64,000 nt of DNA, taken from the NCBI RefSeq assembly GCF_036174265.1, contig NZ_CP108055.1, positions 6,076,001 through 6,140,000 on the forward strand, written 5' to 3'. Source of the stretch: Streptomyces sp. NBC_00285. Its GTDB lineage: Bacteria; Actinomycetota; Actinomycetes; Streptomycetales; Streptomycetaceae. The position numbers and the translations under genes were made by a program. Below, in pieces: positions 17,036 to 25,335 of the stretch. Positions within the stretch are counted from its first letter, which is position 1. Each line of letters opens with the position of its first letter. Below the pieces are notes generated by a model. The model was not told where the DNA came from. It saw only the letters and a list, made by a program, of their open reading frames with translations, and ran no database searches.

Positions 17036-17743
17036 TCAGATGACCGGCATGTACGGCACGGTGCCTCCGCTCCAGGGCAGGGCGATGAGGTACATGCGGG
17101 GGTCGATTTCCTGCGTCTGGATGGACTTGGCGGAAGTGGCAGCGCCGTAGATGTCGACCGCGAGACCTACGCGAACGGACTTGCCGGCCTCCACGGTCTC
17201 GATGAAGAACATGGAGTGGGTCTGGTCGGTGCCCGTCGAGATGTGCTGGTTGCGGTCGACGTAGGTGGTGGCGCCGTCGGCGCGGAGCTGGAGCCGGGCG
17301 CGGACCGCTGCCGTGGTGGTGTCCGACCAGCCGACGCAGATGTTGGCCCACGCGATCAGGAGTCGGCGCTGGGTGAAGGACGGCACCTGGTAGCTGTGCA
17401 CGAGGGTCGGTGTCTTGACGTTGCCGGCGAGGCTGAACAGAGATGTACGCGCGGTCCCCACCGCCCAGGGCGCGGCGCTGAGGGCCGTGATCTGTCCCTG
17501 CATGGTCGTGATGGCGCTCTGCTGCGAGGACTGCGTCGCGTTCAGGCTGCCGATGGAGGCCGACGCCTCGATGAGGGTGGGGCTGAGCGGACCCGTGGGC
17601 GCGACCGCCCCGCCGATCACGTTTTTGAGAAGCGTGTCGATGGGGTCGGCCACGGCCGCCAGGTCCACGGGGACGTCCGGGACCTTTCCCTCGGTGGGGA
17701 TCGGGATCTTTCCCCAGGGCGTGAGCTGTCCGGGGTTGGTCAC
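17036..17743 (-). CDS. putative minor structural protein
   Basis: A 235-residue protein: a helical N-terminal half (SLNATQSSQQSAITTMQGQITAL, a likely trimeric coiled coil) and a C-terminal beta domain (QRRLLIAWANICVGW...MYLIALPWSGGTVPYMPVI). The layout resembles small head fibres or decoration proteins. It lies between portal and terminase-linked genes, which supports a head-surface fibre. Inferred. Confidence 0.5.
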   Translation of the reverse strand: MTNPGQLTPWGKIPIPTEGKVPDVPVDLAAVADPIDTLLKNVIGGAVAPTGPLSPTLIEASASIGSLNATQSSQQSAITTMQGQITALSAAPWAVGTARTSLFSLAGNVKTPTLVHSYQVPSFTQRRLLIAWANICVGWSDTTTAAVRARLQLRADGATTYVDRNQHISTGTDQTHSMFFIETVEAGKSVRVGLAVDIYGAATSAKSIQTQEIDPRMYLIALPWSGGTVPYMPVI

Positions 17744-17746
17744 TGC

Positions 17747-18142
17747 TCAGTCCACCCGGGCGTAGTTCCGGCGCTGGTGGCGTCCCTCACCCCGGTCGAC
17801 CTGGGCGTAGGACTGCTCGGGCTCGGAGGCGCCCTGCGCCATTTCCTGAATGAACGTCGGTGCCTCGGGCCAGCTCGCGCTTCCGACGTGGGCGCGCTCG
17901 CGCATCGTCTCCTCCGGCGGCTTTTCGAAGACGTTCGCGTTGTGGTTCATGCGGCCGGGCGGCGTCTGGTAGCCCTGGCTGATGCCCTTGCCGAACTCAT
18001 TCGGGATGTCGGTGTCGGTGGCGACACCTTCCTGAAAGCGCAGCGGGCCGCGTCGGCTCGTGTTCTGGGCGTGCTTCGTCTCGTAGAAGCGGTCTGCGGA
18101 CTCCTGGAATTCGGGGTCCGGGCCAAGCGGGCTGTTCGCCAT
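17747..18142 (-). CDS. unknown small protein next to terminase
   Basis: A 131-residue hydrophilic protein (MANSPLGPDPEFQESADRFYETKHAQN...) with an Arg/Gln-rich end. It follows terL by 69 bp and precedes the head-fibre-like gene by 3 bp. No recognised motif; not obviously a small terminase. Confidence 0.55.
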   Translation of the reverse strand: MANSPLGPDPEFQESADRFYETKHAQNTSRRGPLRFQEGVATDTDIPNEFGKGISQGYQTPPGRMNHNANVFEKPPEETMRERAHVGSASWPEAPTFIQEMAQGASEPEQSYAQVDRGEGRHQRRNYARVD

Positions 18143-18211
18143 GGTGTGCCTCCCGGCGATTGAGACGTCTCACCAGGACGCTAAAGGCGCTGTTTTCTGC
18201 CCCGATAATTG

Positions 18212-19765
18212 CTACCAGGGAGTGTTGTGCATTTCGACCTCGGGCATCGTGAGATCGGCTGTCAGGTACAGCGCGTTGGAGAGTGAGTCCACGTAGTCGT
18301 CGTGGGCCGCGTCCACCTCTGGCGCGGCGACGATGATGTGAGGGCCCTGGTAGTTCAGCTCGGCGTCTTCCATCTGTTGGCGGAAATTGCGCCAGTTCTT
18401 GGTGGCCCGGGTTTTGGCGTGTGCGGGCCACACGACCAAGCCCTTGGACATGAGGTCCATCATGTGTGCCCAGCGCTTGGTTTGGTTGGTCCGGTCGCTT
18501 TTGAGGTCGACGATTTGCGCGTAGGGCATGAGGACCCGCAGTCGGCTGGCTACGACGTCGCCCAGGCCGCCGGCGTCGATGCCTATCGCGAACACCGAGT
18601 AGTGGTTGAGGAACTCGATGATCCGGTAGTACTGGGTTTCCCAGTCCATGCCTTGAAGATCGAGCCAGTTCAGGACGCGGTGTTCGTAATTCCCGTACTC
18701 GTCGGGGTAGTCCCAATTTACCCAGCACACTGTGACGATCGTTGAGTCCGTCTTCCGGGCAGGGTCGATTCCGACGACGACGGGCGAGCGATGCCATTCC
18801 TGGACGGCGCGCATAGAGGTGTCGCCGAGGGCGTCGAATCGGTCGCTCGTGACGAGCATTCCCTTGTCGAGGAGCCAGATCAGGCGGTAGGACAGCTTGA
18901 ATTCGTCGGAGTCCTCGCCGAGCCGGTCCATCTCGCTCTGGACGAATTTCTTGTACCTCGGGACGTGCTTGGAGACGGTCTTCCAGTCGACCTGGAAGTG
19001 GTCCTGCCGGCGGCCCTTACGGTTGGTGTTCCGGCGGTTCTTTTGGATCTGCTCGTAGAAGCCGGACTTCGTGTAGGTCGGGGTCCCCGTCATCACCATG
19101 AGGCCGGCGGTGGAGGCCAGCATTGGGCCGATGCTCTTGTTGAGCACCTTGTCGTCGGCGGCCTGAGCCTCGTCGATGACGACGAGGTGGTAGGTCTGGC
19201 CTTCGATCATGGCCTTGGGGTGCGCCGTTTGTTTCCGGATGAGGCTGCCGCAGCGCTTGAGGAGCAGTACCTTTCCCCGGGCGACGAGCTTTTCGTCGAT
19301 CTCGGGGTCCGCGAGGATGTCCTGGGCGCGGTCGGATGTCAGCCTGCCGACGATGCGGGAGAAAAGGGTCTCGCTCATTTCGTCGGTCGGAGCGAATACG
19401 CCGACCCAGAGTCCCTCTTTGAATTTGCCGAGCAGGGTGGGGAAGACCTTCGCGAGCCTCGGCAGCATGATGGCCGCGCCTGCGACGACGTCGGCCACGG
19501 TTTCGGACTTGCCGGACTGGCGACTCCAAAGGGCTGTCAACTTGGCGGAGTCCTCGATGATCAGGGACTCCAAGATGCGGCGCGCGAAGGGGAGTTGGTA
19601 CGGGCGCAGGGGGTGCCCGGACAGCTCGTCGATGACGACGATGATCTTGTCGATGATGTCGCTGACCAGGGCGTGGTCGATGCCGGCGGTCTCGGGTCCG
19701 GACTCGGCCTCCTCGGGCAGGCCAAGGGTCAGCTCGTGTTCCGTGGCATCGAGTGGGGTCCCCAT
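18212..19765 (-). CDS. terL: terminase large subunit
   Basis: A 517-residue packaging motor. Walker A is SRQSGKSE (residues 81-88), Walker B with catalytic Glu is VVIDEAQ (195-201), a motif III-like MVMTGTPTYT follows (223-230), and the RNase-H nuclease begins VVVGIDPARKTDS (329-341) with a later Asp in IDAGGLGD. It cuts concatemers and pumps DNA into proheads. It is the first gene of the leftward late block; no small terminase is recognisable beside it. Start ATG 19765 on the divergent intergenic region. Confidence 0.93.
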   Translation of the reverse strand: MGTPLDATEHELTLGLPEEAESGPETAGIDHALVSDIIDKIIVVIDELSGHPLRPYQLPFARRILESLIIEDSAKLTALWSRQSGKSETVADVVAGAAIMLPRLAKVFPTLLGKFKEGLWVGVFAPTDEMSETLFSRIVGRLTSDRAQDILADPEIDEKLVARGKVLLLKRCGSLIRKQTAHPKAMIEGQTYHLVVIDEAQAADDKVLNKSIGPMLASTAGLMVMTGTPTYTKSGFYEQIQKNRRNTNRKGRRQDHFQVDWKTVSKHVPRYKKFVQSEMDRLGEDSDEFKLSYRLIWLLDKGMLVTSDRFDALGDTSMRAVQEWHRSPVVVGIDPARKTDSTIVTVCWVNWDYPDEYGNYEHRVLNWLDLQGMDWETQYYRIIEFLNHYSVFAIGIDAGGLGDVVASRLRVLMPYAQIVDLKSDRTNQTKRWAHMMDLMSKGLVVWPAHAKTRATKNWRNFRQQMEDAELNYQGPHIIVAAPEVDAAHDDYVDSLSNALYLTADLTMPEVEMHNTPW

Positions 19766-19781
19766 GCGCCGAAGCTAAAGT

Positions 19782-19850
19782 CGGGCAAATATGGGCAGAT
19801 AATCACAAGCTGACTGTGATGCCCGTCACTACTGCCCGGAAGTGCCCAAC
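19782..19850. promoter_or_regulatory. divergent intergenic region with nested inverted repeats
   Basis: Between terL and the recombinase gene are GGGCAAATAT and GGGCAGATAA on the left, TCACA/TGTGA arms around AGCTGAC in the centre (19803-19819), and TGCCC three times on the right. The layout suits an operator or a tyrosine-recombinase binding site. No clear -35/-10 pair was picked. Confidence 0.4.
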
Positions 19851-20909
19851 GAAGTAGGCAGTAACCGGTTGAGTGTCCCCATGACCTCGGGATTCTTCGA
19901 CTTCGGCGCCATCTCCAGGGACGCCATCGACAACAGCACCATCGACCAGCTCGCCGACCGCTTCTGTGACGAGAAGGGACGCAAGAACGCGGAGACTGGC
20001 AAGCGCTACCGGCGCGAGCTGGCCTTCTTCTTCGACACCCTGCGGCGCTTCGGCGGGGACCCCGAGGAGCCCTCCCGGCAGCAGGTCGACCGCTACCTGG
20101 CCTACCTCCTCATGGAGCACCAGGCCGGGCACCCCGGCCCGTGCGTACGCGAGTGCGGCGAGCTGCCCTACGCGCCCGCATCCGTCGCCCGCCGACGAGA
20201 CGTCATCTCCGCCTTCTACGAGTACGTCTCCGCCGTCCCGTCACGGCCGAACTACAACCCCGCCAAACAGCTCCACGTCGAGCAGGCCGAGAAGACCGCC
20301 GTCGACATCCTCACCGAGGACGAGAACCTCACGGTCTGGAACACGACCCGGGCCCACCGCTGGCGCGACGGCGCCGCCGTCGGCCTGGCCGGCGGCATGG
20401 GCATGCGACGCGAAGAAGTCGTCCTCGCCCGCGCTGAAAATCTCGGCCAGAACGAGAAGGGACACACACTGCGGTTCTGGCGCGTCAAGGGCCGCTACTG
20501 GCAGACCGAGATCGTGCCGAGGCCCGTCCACGACGTCATCATGGCGAGCCTGGACGGGCGCACCAGCGGCCCCATCGTCACGGCCGCCAAGACCAAGATG
20601 ACCCGCAACGCAGACACCGGCCTCCTGGAGCCGGAGCACCTCTCCGTGCGCGGCCTGACCTACGTCTTCGAGCAGATCCGCGAGTACAGCGGCGTGCGGC
20701 CGGACGACCTCCACTGCCACCTGCTGCGGCACACGTCGATCACCTACGCCTGCACCCTGCGGGACGTGAGCAAGGACCGGATCAAGAAGTTCTACGGCCA
20801 CGTCTCCGACAAGGACCACCGCCGCTACAACGCATTCGCCAACCAGGTATTCGTCCGCGAAATCATCAACCCCATGCAAGGCCCCCGCTTCTGGACTATC
20901 GCAGCCTGA
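19842..20909 (+). CDS. tyrosine site-specific recombinase (XerC/D-like)
   Basis: A 355-residue recombinase with an N-terminal core-binding SAM-like domain and a complete catalytic set: Arg in GMGMRREEV (about 189-190), beta-hairpin Lys in VKGRYW (216), HxxR in CHLLRH (293-296), His in FYGH (320), and the nucleophile Tyr in HRRYN (329). The phage already has a serine integrase at its right end, so this enzyme may resolve multimers, drive a second integration, or invert DNA. The first start is GTG 19842; ATG 19881 is an alternative, and neither has a strong ribosome site. Confidence 0.88.
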   Translation: MPNEVGSNRLSVPMTSGFFDFGAISRDAIDNSTIDQLADRFCDEKGRKNAETGKRYRRELAFFFDTLRRFGGDPEEPSRQQVDRYLAYLLMEHQAGHPGPCVRECGELPYAPASVARRRDVISAFYEYVSAVPSRPNYNPAKQLHVEQAEKTAVDILTEDENLTVWNTTRAHRWRDGAAVGLAGGMGMRREEVVLARAENLGQNEKGHTLRFWRVKGRYWQTEIVPRPVHDVIMASLDGRTSGPIVTAAKTKMTRNADTGLLEPEHLSVRGLTYVFEQIREYSGVRPDDLHCHLLRHTSITYACTLRDVSKDRIKKFYGHVSDKDHRRYNAFANQVFVREIINPMQGPRFWTIAA

Positions 20910-20930
20910 CCCACCGGTGAATATCGCCGA

Positions 20931-20979
20931 AAAACCCTCCCTGCCTACGGTCGTGATACCGGACAGCAAGGAGGGTTTT
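20931..20979 (+). promoter_or_regulatory. hairpin overlapping the next gene's ribosome site
   Basis: AAAACCCTCC (20931-20940) is perfectly complementary to GGAGGGTTTT (20970-20979) across a 29-nt loop. The 3' arm contains the AAGGAGG ribosome site of the KTSC gene, so the fold could both end the recombinase transcript and hide the ribosome site. Confidence 0.5.
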
Positions 20980-20982
20980 CTC

Positions 20983-21507
20983 ATGCCGCCGAGGAGAAGG
21001 CGAATCGGACCCCGGAACCCCCGCGCCGCACAGAATCGCGGCCAGGCCGGAGTCACGCCATTCAGGACAATCCGCGAGCAGGAGTTCTACGGCGCCGGCC
21101 AGCAGCCGCGAACTCCCGACATCAACTCCCGCCCCGGCTACTCCCGTGCCGACATCAACAACGCGATCGACGCGGCGTCCCAGAACCTCAGCCCCGAGAA
21201 GCGCGAAGCGCTCCGCCGCGCCCAGTGGCTGTGGGATGACGAGCAGCTCCTGTCCACCCGGCCCACGAACACGTCCTACCCGCCCCGGCCGCGCACGCTC
21301 GCGGCCGGCTACGACGACGAGTCCCAGACACTCTTCGTCCGATTCCGGGGGCGCCGCACAGGGCCGGAGGAATACGCCGACGGCGTGGGCTACGAGTACT
21401 ACAACGTGAGCCCGCAGGAATGGGCGAAATTCCGCGACAACTGGTCCCCGGGCCGCTATATCAACTCCACCCTGGACGGCAAGCCCTACACCCCCGCTAC
21501 CTGGTGA
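20983..21507 (+). CDS. KTSC-domain protein
   Basis: A 174-residue protein; ATG 20983 is chosen because AAGGAGG lies 9 nt upstream. The N-terminus is basic (MPPRRRRIGPRNPRA). Residues about 105-174 match the KTSC domain, which occurs in phage and bacterial proteins and has been linked to nucleic-acid or RNA-binding roles: AGYDDESQTLFVRFRG, GYEYYNVSPQEWAKF, SPGRYINSTLDGKPY. Function in phages is not established. Follows the recombinase and may be controlled by the hairpin in its leader. Confidence 0.65.
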   Translation: MPPRRRRIGPRNPRAAQNRGQAGVTPFRTIREQEFYGAGQQPRTPDINSRPGYSRADINNAIDAASQNLSPEKREALRRAQWLWDDEQLLSTRPTNTSYPPRPRTLAAGYDDESQTLFVRFRGRRTGPEEYADGVGYEYYNVSPQEWAKFRDNWSPGRYINSTLDGKPYTPATW

Positions 21508-21512
21508 GCCTC

Positions 21513-21851
21513 ATGCCGCTGATCACCACCACCCGCTGCCAGCGCTCCTGGCCCCGGCGCTACCGCACCTACTACCAGGAGACCGAGCCGCCCTTCCGCC
21601 GCTCCGAGCCCGCCACGGTCTACCGCCTCGGCGCACGCGGCCTCGTCGTCGGCCGCTGGACCTCCCGCGCCAAGGACGAGCACCAGGCCCTCACCGACGC
21701 CCTGGGGGCCCGCCCAGCCACACTCCTGGGCTCCGACGGCCAACTCCTGCCCAACTACCGCCGCAACTCCCCGGAGAGCGCCCCGTGTTCACCCGCCAGC
21801 CCGCAGAAGACGTCCTCCTCGGTAAGGCCCGAAAGCGGGTCGCCGGGCTGA
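21513..21851 (+). CDS. unknown basic protein
   Basis: A 112-residue protein from ATG 21513, 5 bp after the KTSC gene. It is Arg/Thr-rich (CQRSWPRRYRTYYQE) with the segment VYRLGARGLVVGRWTSRAKDEHQALTDALGA. The last third overlaps the next gene in another frame and looks less protein-like. No family recognised. Confidence 0.5.
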   Translation: MPLITTTRCQRSWPRRYRTYYQETEPPFRRSEPATVYRLGARGLVVGRWTSRAKDEHQALTDALGARPATLLGSDGQLLPNYRRNSPESAPCSPASPQKTSSSVRPESGSPG

Positions 21852-22012
21852 CTAAGATCGCCGCTCTGGAGTGGGGTGTGGCGGTGGCCGGCTACATCAT
21901 GCGCGTCCTTGAGCAGCACCCTGCGGCCCAGCACCCGGAAGACGACCTGGGGGAGCTGGACACCGCCATCGCCGCCTTGCGGGCAATCCGCGAGCGCATC
22001 GCGGGCCCCTGA
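21785..22012 (+). CDS. unknown small helical protein
   Basis: A 75-residue, helix-rich protein from GTG 21785 behind GGAGAG: MFTRQPAEDVLLGKARKRVAGLTKI... It overlaps the preceding gene by 67 bp. The frame has the third-position GC bias of a real gene. No recognised family. Confidence 0.55.
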   Translation: MFTRQPAEDVLLGKARKRVAGLTKIAALEWGVAVAGYIMRVLEQHPAAQHPEDDLGELDTAIAALRAIRERIAGP

Positions 22013-22081
22013 CGACAAGCCCCGCGACGCTGTCAGTGCGCTGCTACGCTGCGTCACCCGCCACTCTTTAAGGAGCACCGG

Positions 22082-22762
22082 ATGACGCCGGTCGGCAGCC
22101 AGCGCGACGTCTACAAGCCCCCGATCACAAAGCCTGCCAGGCCCAAGGTGCACCCCGACCTCCGGCAGGCCGAGGCCGAGGAGTTCGAGAACGACGCTAC
22201 CCTCCGCGCGGTGCTGCTCAACGGCACCGTGCTGTCGGGGAACGTCGAGCTTTGCGACATCGAGAACTCCCGGCTCAGCAATGCGCGTTTCATCGGAGCA
22301 TCCCTGCGGCAGTCCGTGCTCAGCGATTCAGAATTCGACACCGTCGACTTCGCCAACTTCCGCGCCCAGGACGTCTCTCTGCTGCGGTGCACCGTCAGCA
22401 CGAGCCGGCTGACCGGATCTCACTGGCAGTCCGGACAATTCACGGACGTCACGTTCGAGGGCGGACGAGCCGACATGGCCCTCTTCCGAGGCTCGAAGCT
22501 CAAGCGGGTCGTCTTCCAGAACGTCATCCTTCAGCAGGCCGACTTCCAGGGTGCCGAGCTGACGCACGTCGTCTTCGACGGCTGCAACGTGACCGGCGGC
22601 CAGTTCGCCAACGCCACGATGAAGCGAGTGGAGTTCAACAACTGCACGATGCTGGACATCGGCGGGACCGCCGGCCTGAAGGGCGCAACAGTACGAGGCC
22701 CAGGAGCCTTGGAACTGGCCCTGAGCCTCGCACGTGACGCCGGGATCGCGATCGAGCAGTAG
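22082..22762 (+). CDS. pentapeptide-repeat protein
   Basis: A 226-residue protein with many tandem A(D/N/F)LxX-like pentapeptides, for example LSNARFIGASLRQSVLSDSEF, ADMALFRGSKLKRVVFQ and LQQADFQGAELTHVVF. Such proteins form right-handed square beta-helices; relatives (MfpA/Qnr) mimic DNA and guard gyrase, others have unknown roles. Preceded by TAAGGAG. It converges on the minus-strand HExxH gene with only 4 bp between stops. Whether it targets gyrase is unknown. Confidence 0.8.
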   Translation: MTPVGSQRDVYKPPITKPARPKVHPDLRQAEAEEFENDATLRAVLLNGTVLSGNVELCDIENSRLSNARFIGASLRQSVLSDSEFDTVDFANFRAQDVSLLRCTVSTSRLTGSHWQSGQFTDVTFEGGRADMALFRGSKLKRVVFQNVILQQADFQGAELTHVVFDGCNVTGGQFANATMKRVEFNNCTMLDIGGTAGLKGATVRGPGALELALSLARDAGIAIEQ

Positions 22763-22766
22763 GCCG

Positions 22767-23633
22767 TCAGGCCGCGACCGCCGGCTGATAGCCGGCGTAG
22801 TCCGGGTCGGAGATGCTGCGGGCGACCTGCGCGAAGTCGAGGGTCTCGGCCCACTCCGTCATCTCGTCGAGCAGCATCCGCCCATACCGCGTGAACTGCT
22901 CCCGCTGGACCTGCATGTCGGCACACGCTGCCCGCAGCGAGGCACCGTACTTCTCGACCAGGTCGCCAGTACCCAACCGGTCCTCGATGTACATGAGCGG
23001 GACCGCCACCACAGCGGCGTGGAAGGCGGCGTGCAGGGGCCGCTTCTGCCCGATCTTGACGGCGGACAGGGCCCGGTACTCGTCCTTCTCCAGCTCGGCC
23101 GGCGGGAGGGTGAACAGCGGCTCCACGACGTCGAGGATGAACAGGCCGGTGTGCAGGCCCTCGTGGACGATGCACTCCGCGTACTGCACGACGTCCCACT
23201 CCTTGCCGGGACTCATCAGCACCACGCCGGGCAGCGTGTTGGCGCTTCCGCCGCCGTCCGCACCGGAGTTGAAGACCACGATGTCCGTGACGAACAGGTC
23301 CACCCACTTGCCCAGGTCGGGGTTGATCTCGTGGACGAGCTGGAGGGCGGCAGAGATCATGCCGTCCCAGCGCTCGCGGGTGGGCCCGTCGGAGGCCGTG
23401 GCGGGCCCCACGATGTGCTCGAAGATCCTCTCCTCGCGGCAGTGCCGCGCCCAGGCACCATCCTCGTAGGAGACAGAGACGCCGGTCCCCTCCGCCGACA
23501 TGGGGCGTAGGGGTGTGATGGCCTCGCGATAGGCCGCCGGCACAGCGTCAGCCCCCTCGGGGTACGTGCCGGTGATGGCGTGGCTGAAGCGAGCGGTCAT
23601 CTCGAAGAGATGGCCGACGTTGAGGACGTGCAC
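22767..23633 (-). CDS. HExxH-motif protein, candidate peptide beta-hydroxylase
   Basis: A 288-residue protein from GTG 23633 (AAGGAG upstream). It has HEGLH at residues 157-161 in the context ECIVHEGLHTGLFILDVVEP, and a downstream RPLHAAFHAA (199-207) with His that could complete a metal site. This pattern resembles the aKG-HExxH peptide beta-hydroxylases of actinobacterial RiPP clusters (TIGR04267-like) rather than a protease. A short peptide gene lies directly upstream with a hairpin between. The family call comes from motif context only; a metallopeptidase remains possible. Confidence 0.55.
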   Translation of the reverse strand: MHVLNVGHLFEMTARFSHAITGTYPEGADAVPAAYREAITPLRPMSAEGTGVSVSYEDGAWARHCREERIFEHIVGPATASDGPTRERWDGMISAALQLVHEINPDLGKWVDLFVTDIVVFNSGADGGGSANTLPGVVLMSPGKEWDVVQYAECIVHEGLHTGLFILDVVEPLFTLPPAELEKDEYRALSAVKIGQKRPLHAAFHAAVVAVPLMYIEDRLGTGDLVEKYGASLRAACADMQVQREQFTRYGRMLLDEMTEWAETLDFAQVARSISDPDYAGYQPAVAA

Positions 23634-23662
23634 GGGTAGCTCCTTCACAGGGGTCGGACGGG

Positions 23663-23704
23663 GTGTGCCCCGGGCCGAGGAACAGCCCAGGGCCCGGGGC
23701 ACAC
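23663..23704 (-). terminator. 14-bp perfect hairpin between peptide and HExxH genes
   Basis: GTGTGCCCCGGGCC and GGCCCGGGGCACAC flank a 14-nt loop. It lies between the short peptide gene and the hydroxylase-like gene. A partial terminator here would give much more peptide than enzyme, as in many RiPP operons. Confidence 0.6.
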
Positions 23705-23725
23705 GAGGGACGTGACGTCAGAGCG

Positions 23726-23902
23726 TCACTGGGAGTCGGTCCAGCCGCCCATCATGAGCTGGTGGCCGTCCTGGCGGGAGCTGGTGACACGCGCCCGGAT
23801 GGCGCCCGGCAGGCCCTGCGGGTCGCCCTGTACCGCCAGCACGACGCCGGTCAGCCGCTCGTTCGACATCGCCGGCGGGGTGGGGCCGGGGGGTTGCGTC
23901 AT
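23726..23902 (-). CDS. 58-residue peptide, candidate RiPP precursor
   Basis: Starts at ATG 23902 with CAGGAGG six bases upstream. The N-terminal part is Pro-rich (MTQPPGPTPPAMSNE), the middle resembles a leader (LTGVVLAVQGDPQG), and the end (TSSRQDGHQLMMGGWTDSQ) has Asp, His, Ser, Thr, Trp and Gln, which are plausible modification targets. It is in the same operon as the HExxH protein. No known precursor family is recognised; it may instead be an unmodified small protein. Confidence 0.5.
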   Translation of the reverse strand: MTQPPGPTPPAMSNERLTGVVLAVQGDPQGLPGAIRARVTSSRQDGHQLMMGGWTDSQ

Positions 23903-24334
23903 TGCTGCCTCCTGGTTGGTCCAGAAACGGGTTAGCGAGGGGATCTTTGCCGCCGGATTTCCGACGCTCTCGCCGTGGAGAAAGTTACCTACGAACCGGG
24001 GGCTCGGAAACACGGAAAAACATGATTCTTTGGAAATGGAATATGCCAGAATCTAGCCCCTGAATTCGGGCATGCCAAAAGGCCGGAGATGCCAATGCCG
24101 GCAACCCGGAAAGTGGGCAGGTGAATACCCCGAGCTGGCCTCTACAGGGAGACGGAACGTGAGATCAGCTCAGGGATTCGAACGTGCGAAATGAGTATTT
24201 GAATTCTTTCCCGTAACCACCTCCTTCCGCCAGACGATCTGAACGGAAATGCAGTGCTAGGAGGGCGCCCCGCCCACCCTCACAGAAAGCAGGGCGCCCC
24301 CGGCCTGCCCGCCAAGGAGCAAGCGGGCAGAGGT
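23903..24334. other. 432-bp intergenic region
   Basis: No convincing gene. It should hold the promoter of the peptide operon; an AT-richer stretch near 24010-24050 (AAAACATGATTCTTTGGAAATGGAATATGCC) is the likely place. A GGATTCGAAC word at 24173 resembles a tRNA T-loop, but no stem supports a tRNA. Confidence 0.4.
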
Positions 24335-24913
24335 TCAGGAATGCGGAGCCTCGGTCGGCAGCCGCGTCACCCCGAGGGAACGGTCGTGTACGCGCTCCAG
24401 GTTGGCTGCGAGGGTCCTCTCCGGCTCCGGCTCCACGTCGTCCAGCGCGATCATGGAGCTGCGGATGACGTCGCACAGGCAGGCCACGAGATCTTCGAGG
24501 GTGTGGCTGGCGCCCTTGCGCGGGTTGTAGGCACGCACACCGATGAGGGCCTGGCAGGCGGCGCCGAAGTCCTGGCCGATCTTCAGCATGAGTTTGCTGA
24601 TCGGCACCTCGCTGAAGCCGTCGAACCGCGAGAGGGCCGCCAGGAGCTGCTTGCGCGCTTTGTCATCGGCCGTGTACAGAGCCACCGCAGCGGTCAGGAT
24701 GACGTCGCACAGCTCCTTCACCAACTCCGGCTTGTTCTGGGGGCCCGGGGCGAGCAGGGCCTCACAGGCTTCGCCGTACTCCTCGCCGATCTTCATGACG
24801 CGCATGGTCAGCGCCGTCGCTTCGTCGACCGGGCTCTGCTGGTCGATCCACCGCTTGATGTCGCCGAGCTGCTCCCAGATCTTCTCCGGGGTGCCGGCAG
24901 TCATGGAGGTCAT
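24335..24913 (-). CDS. tandem MazG-like protein
   Basis: A 192-residue protein with two MazG-like helical repeats. Repeat 1 (about residues 35-85) has MKIGEEYGEACEALL and ELCDVILTAAVAL, with the acidic residues that bind Mg in MazG nucleotide pyrophosphohydrolases. Repeat 2 (about 105-155) has MLKIGQDFGAACQAL and CLCDVIRSSMIAL, in which acidic positions are lost. Phage MazG proteins can lower (p)ppGpp or clean nucleotide pools. One repeat likely keeps catalysis and the other is structural. Activity is inferred. Confidence 0.7.
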   Translation of the reverse strand: MTSMTAGTPEKIWEQLGDIKRWIDQQSPVDEATALTMRVMKIGEEYGEACEALLAPGPQNKPELVKELCDVILTAAVALYTADDKARKQLLAALSRFDGFSEVPISKLMLKIGQDFGAACQALIGVRAYNPRKGASHTLEDLVACLCDVIRSSMIALDDVEPEPERTLAANLERVHDRSLGVTRLPTEAPHS

Positions 24914-24974
24914 GTGTCGCCCTTCCTTTCAGGTCGCGAATTCGGAAAATCTGCGGGCTTTGCGCCATCAGCGC

Positions 24975-25178
24975 TCAAGACGCGGTGCGTCCAGGAAGGG
25001 GGCCGTCCTCGGCCTCCAGATAGTCGAAGTCGTCGGCCTCGGCCTGGCAGGGGCACCACTGCGGATGCCGGGCCACCGCGAGCATCATCGAGAAAAGACC
25101 GGTGAGTATCGTCGTGCCGAAAATCAGGGCGAGGGCGCAAACCGCTGTGCCGGAATTCACGGACGTCGACCTACTCAT
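24975..25178 (-). CDS. small single-span membrane protein
   Basis: A 67-residue protein from ATG 25178 behind GAGGAG. Residues about 12-34 form one transmembrane helix (CALALIFGTTILTGLFSMMLAV), then a short Cys-containing part (WCPCQAEADDFDYLEAED). It lies between MazG-like and regulatory genes, same strand. No family recognised. Confidence 0.5.
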   Translation of the reverse strand: MSRSTSVNSGTAVCALALIFGTTILTGLFSMMLAVARHPQWCPCQAEADDFDYLEAEDGPLPGRTAS

Positions 25179-25335
25179 CGCTGCGGATCTCCTCGAAGGA
25201 AAGACCCGGCCGGCACGGCGCAAAACACCGGCCGGGTCGTCAGGGGCGGCGGACGGGGACTTCCTCCAGGGCGCACATCCCGGAAAGTCGAAGTGAAAAC
25301 GCTCTTGCCGCGCTTCACCCCGTCCGCCGCAGCTT

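Noticed and set aside
24150..24200. tRNA at the GGATTCGAAC word
   Set aside because: No T-arm stem, anticodon arm or acceptor pairing on either strand.
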